Of a stretch of 6,821 bases of DNA, positions 4,317-6,821 are shown piece after piece. The DNA is taken from contig USTC01000057.1 of assembly GCA_900557505.1 (NCBI GenBank), positions 1-6,821 on the forward strand, read 5' to 3'. The notes below the pieces were generated by a model. It had not been told where the DNA came from, made no database searches, and saw nothing but the letters and a program-made list of their open reading frames with translations. Each line of letters opens with the position of its first letter. The stretch's first letter is position 1. The position numbers and the translations under genes are program-made. The DNA comes from an uncultured Collinsella sp. Lineage in GTDB: Bacteria > Actinomycetota > Coriobacteriia > Coriobacteriales > Coriobacteriaceae.

Positions 4317-6500
4317 GTGAAGGATTCCGATCTCTCCACAACGGCTGCGCGCGACGCTGCCCGCATCGTCTGGTTTAAGCGCTACCCCGCCAAGCAGACG
4401 CTCATCGCATTTTTGCTCGCGCTGTTGGCGACCACGGCGTTTTCCATCGATCCCGCCCCGGTGTCGAGCAACGCAGTCTTGGCGATTGACCCCAAAGCCT
4501 CGGGCATGCTGTACGTGTGCTACGAGGTGCTCCTCTCGTTTGCCGGCCATACCGACGCGGTCATGCTACTTGCACTTGCCTGCCTGCTCACCTTGCCGTT
4601 TCGCTACGTGTTCTTTGGCCGTGGCGACACCTGGCGTCCATCGATCATTCTGCCGTCGCTGTTCTTCGCCATCTGCATGGTGTTCGGCCGCAGCTACGAT
4701 CTCACCGACTCGGCCGAGATTGTCCTTGGCGACAAAGCCCGCATCATCTGCGCCTGGATTGGCGGCGCGGGCTGGATGCTCTTGGCGGTCGTTGCCTTCT
4801 ACCTTGCCTTTGAGTGTCTAGATTGGCTGAGCTCTCGGCGCATTCCGTTTTCCGAAGCGCACTTTGGCCGCGTATGGCGTGTGACTCACGCCGTGCTCTC
4901 GGTCCATCCCTTTGCCGGACCCTTCCTGGTGCTTATGATCGCCTGGGCGCCCACGCTCATCGCTTCGCTGCCTGGCCTTTTTATGGGAGATACGGGCGCG
5001 CAGATTCGCCAGTGGTTCAACTATCCCAACGGCACGAGCGACTACCTGCGCCTGCTCAATCCCAATGTGTTGCTCAACGGACATCACCCCGTGGTGCACA
5101 CGGCTATCATCGGTTCGTGCGTTCAGCTGGGGCTTTCGCTGTTCAACAGCGCTAACGCGGGTCTTGCCATCTACACCTGTGCTCAGTTCGTCATCACGGC
5201 CGCCTGCATGGCCTATTCCATTTCGTCGCTGCGCAAACTGGGCGTGAGCCTGCCGGTTCGCGGTGCGATCCTGCTGTTCTTTGCGTTTATGCCGATGTTC
5301 TCTAACTACGCGGCGTTGCTCACCAAAGACGTGCTCTTTGCTGACGCGTTCTTGGTGCTGCTGGTACAGACCGTCAAGCTCGTGGCATGTGGCTTGCCCC
5401 GTCGTGATGCCAATGCCGAGCGAGCGGGCGAGAAAGCCCCCGTGCTCTTTGCGTGCCACGACTGGCTGCTGCTCGCTCTGGGCGCCATGGGTTCCACGTT
5501 CCTGCGCAACGGCGGCCTGGTGTTTCCCCTGGCGGCATGCGTAATCGCGGCGGCGTTTTGCGTATGGGACGTGCATGTGGCTCGTCGTGCAGCCAAGCAG
5601 ACTGGTGCTGCGCCTTTAGGCGCCATCCCGCGTTTCCGCTGGGTTGGCGTTCTCGCGGTGCTCGCGCTCTGCCTTGCCTCTAATATGTACTTCACCAAGG
5701 TCTTTATGCCGGCGCACGATATCACGCCTGGTTCCAAGCGCGAAATCCTCTCGATTCCGTTCCAGCAGACGGCTCGTTTCGTCCAAAAGCACGACGGCCT
5801 CAACTCGGGCGTCAACCCCACGGTTAAGGAGGACGGCACCATCGTGGAGGCTCCTTGCGACGGTTCGGTGACCGACGAAGAGCGTGCCGTGATCGATCGC
5901 GTACTCAAGTACGAGAACCTGGGCCGCCGTTATAACCCGGATAAGTCGGACGCCGTCAAAAATTGCTTTAACGAGTACGCCTCGCAGGATGACATCAAGG
6001 CCTATTTTGAGGTGTGGGCCCAGATGTTTAAAAAGGATCCCGAGTGCTATATCTCGGCGCTCATCAATAACTACTACGGGTACTTTTATCCGAGTGCCCG
6101 TGATGCGTGGGTCTACAGCACGGCGCGCAGTGCCGAGATCATGGCGAAGCCCGATAACCTCAAATACTTTGACTTCCATCCGGTCGATAGCAAGGTCGTG
6201 CGCTGGTGCGACCACCTGATCAATCTGTACCGTGTGGCGGTGCAGCGTGTTCCCTTTATCTCGCTCACCATGAGCTCGGCCACCTATGTGTGGATCATGA
6301 TCGCCGTGGTGGTCTACCTGCTGCGTCGTCATTCATGGCGTGCACTGGCGATCTGGGTGCCGCTGTTGGGCGTGCTCGCCGTGTGCCTGATTGGTCCGTG
6401 CAACGGCTCGACCTACATGCGCTACCTGTATCCGGTCATCGCCTGCATGCCCTTCGCCATCGGCGCCACCGTCACCCGCAGCGACTTCCTCTGGTCCTAA
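4317..6500 (+). CDS. Large polytopic membrane protein, GT-C glycosyltransferase-like (DUF6020-like)
   Basis: This is a 727-residue protein with about a dozen or more hydrophobic segments between residues 28 and 461 and about three more between 646 and 718. After several N-terminal segments, SLPGLFMGDTGAQIRQWF (217-234) opens an outside loop holding Asp225, followed by LLNGHHPVVHTAIIG (252-266). An acidic residue in an early outer loop and a His-rich stretch before the next helix recall GT-C membrane glycosyltransferases, which use polyprenyl-phosphate sugars. From memory, the overall pattern fits the uncharacterised DUF6020 family. A roughly 180-residue polar region (about 465-645) with IPFQQTAR (480-487) and cysteines at 514, 550, 577 and 631 is probably extracytoplasmic. 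The C terminus holds YMRYLYPVIACMPF. The start is GTG with GAAAGG ten bases upstream; no better start lies nearby. Hairpin elements bracket the gene. A role in decorating envelope polymers is plausible but unproven. Confidence 0.7.
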   Translation: MKDSDLSTTAARDAARIVWFKRYPAKQTLIAFLLALLATTAFSIDPAPVSSNAVLAIDPKASGMLYVCYEVLLSFAGHTDAVMLLALACLLTLPFRYVFFGRGDTWRPSIILPSLFFAICMVFGRSYDLTDSAEIVLGDKARIICAWIGGAGWMLLAVVAFYLAFECLDWLSSRRIPFSEAHFGRVWRVTHAVLSVHPFAGPFLVLMIAWAPTLIASLPGLFMGDTGAQIRQWFNYPNGTSDYLRLLNPNVLLNGHHPVVHTAIIGSCVQLGLSLFNSANAGLAIYTCAQFVITAACMAYSISSLRKLGVSLPVRGAILLFFAFMPMFSNYAALLTKDVLFADAFLVLLVQTVKLVACGLPRRDANAERAGEKAPVLFACHDWLLLALGAMGSTFLRNGGLVFPLAACVIAAAFCVWDVHVARRAAKQTGAAPLGAIPRFRWVGVLAVLALCLASNMYFTKVFMPAHDITPGSKREILSIPFQQTARFVQKHDGLNSGVNPTVKEDGTIVEAPCDGSVTDEERAVIDRVLKYENLGRRYNPDKSDAVKNCFNEYASQDDIKAYFEVWAQMFKKDPECYISALINNYYGYFYPSARDAWVYSTARSAEIMAKPDNLKYFDFHPVDSKVVRWCDHLINLYRVAVQRVPFISLTMSSATYVWIMIAVVVYLLRRHSWRALAIWVPLLGVLAVCLIGPCNGSTYMRYLYPVIACMPFAIGATVTRSDFLWS

Positions 6501-6535
6501 TTTGGTGCATTGGGGTCAGGTTTCTTTGCACCAAA
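6501..6535 (+). repeat. REP-like hairpin C directly after the 727-residue gene
   Basis: TTTGGTGCA (6501-6509) and TGCACCAAA (6527-6535) form a perfect nine-base-pair stem. The 17-base loop contains GGGGTCAGGTTTCTT. The element begins at the base after the TAA stop. The segment GGGGTCAGGTTTCTTT matches GGGGACAGGCACCTTT of element A at 12 of 16 positions, although the stems are unrelated. GGGGC rather than a T-run follows, so it is not a standard terminator, though it may stabilise the 3' end. Confidence 0.65.
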
Positions 6536-6590
6536 GGGGCCATCATCACGACGCCTTCATTTTGGGGTTTATCTCGCAGGCCAGTAGGTA

Positions 6591-6615
6591 TATCATAACG
6601 ACGTTTGTTTATATT
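6591..6615 (+). promoter_or_regulatory. Candidate -10 boxes for yebC
   Basis: Two possible -10 boxes lie upstream of yebC: TATCAT (6591-6596) and TATATT (6610-6615, five of six matches to TATAAT). Neither has a good -35. The A+T-rich stretch around 6588-6615 stands out from its surroundings and supports a promoter in this gap, but the exact box is uncertain. Confidence 0.3.
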
Positions 6616-6664
6616 GCCCGAGCATCTGCGCTGGGCTTTAGGTCGAAACCGATAGGAGACACGT

Positions 6665-6821
6665 ATGTCCGGACACTCTAAGTGGGCCACAACCAAGCAT
6701 CGTAAGGGCGCGCAGGACGCCAAGCGTTCCGCCCTCTTCTCCAAGCTCAGCCGCAACATCACCGTTGCTGCCCGTCTCGGCGGTGACCCGCTGCCCGAGA
6801 ACAACGCCAGCCTCGCCGCTG
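6665..6821 (+). CDS. YebC/PmpR (TACO1) family protein, N-terminal part
   Basis: The frame is open from the ATG at 6665 to the window edge: 52 codons plus one base of a protein usually near 240-250 residues. It begins [20 protein letters not shown], continues with [16 protein letters not shown] and ends in PENNASLAA. This is the signature start of the YebC family (GHSKW-x-x-x-KxxK). Members have been described as DNA-binding transcriptional regulators (PmpR) and, for the mitochondrial and some bacterial members, as translation activators helping ribosomes at difficult sequences such as proline runs. Which role applies here cannot be judged. AGGAG (6654-6658) lies six bases before the ATG. In many bacteria yebC lies near ruvC, ruvA and ruvB, which would be to the right and are not visible. 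Confidence 0.93.
   Translation, partial: MSGHSKWATTKHRKGAQDAKRSALFSKLSRNITVAARLGGDPLPENNASLAA

Noticed and set aside
4818..6332. Long minus-strand frames at 4818-5576, 5306-5908 and 5616-6332
   Set aside because: They are shadows of the 727-codon plus-strand gene in G+C-rich DNA, with His/Arg-rich, non-protein-like composition and no ribosome binding sites.
4182..6535. Hairpins A and C as the terminal inverted repeats of an insertion sequence or composite transposon
   Set aside because: Their stems are different sequences, no target-site duplication was seen, and the enclosed gene is not a transposase.
1..6821. CRISPR array, phage or toxin-antitoxin system
   Set aside because: There are no regularly spaced direct repeats, no phage-type genes and no paired small genes. 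All well-supported frames are explained by the listed genes.

Overview
The window (about 60% G+C or more by eye) looks like a chromosomal segment from a Gram-positive Actinomycetota of the class Coriobacteriia, most likely Collinsella or a close relative. That placement rests on codon use, strong AAAGGAG-type ribosome binding sites, -10 boxes such as TACAAT and TATACT, and the flavour of the proteins. It is inference, because no search could be run.

Layout, left to right. Positions 1-1148 (minus strand) hold the N-terminal 382 residues of an OPT-family oligopeptide/metal-chelate transporter, which runs off the left edge. A divergent intergenic region (1149-1340) carries a short dyad and candidate back-to-back promoters. 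The plus strand then carries six genes: coaX (type III pantothenate kinase, 1341-2192), a ComEB-type dCMP deaminase (2273-2797), a stand-alone NifU C-terminal-domain Fe-S scaffold (2968-3246), lgt (prolipoprotein diacylglyceryl transferase, 3355-4176), a large 727-residue polytopic membrane protein (4317-6500) and the first 52 codons of a YebC/TACO1-family gene (from 6665). No non-coding stretch exceeds 300 bases.

The plus-strand genes are mostly housekeeping: CoA synthesis, pyrimidine deoxynucleotide supply for dTMP, Fe-S cluster delivery, lipoprotein maturation, and translation or regulation. They share direction, but gaps of 80-170 bases with hairpins or promoter-like boxes suggest several short transcription units. 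The exception is the 727-residue protein, which looks like an accessory cell-envelope protein. It resembles GT-C-type membrane glycosyltransferases (DUF6020-like) and has a roughly 180-residue extracytoplasmic domain near its C terminus.

The most interesting signal is non-coding. Three strong hairpins (4182-4216, 4259-4297 and 6501-6535) have unrelated stems but the same loop core, GGGGACAGGC-like or GGGGTCAGGT-like. They bracket the 727-residue gene, and two begin directly or almost directly after a stop codon. An exact copy of the ten-base core GGGGACAGGC also sits in the last codons of the deaminase gene, and a relaxed match lies just downstream of that gene. They look like REP-type dispersed elements and may mark a cassette placed between the core genes lgt and yebC.
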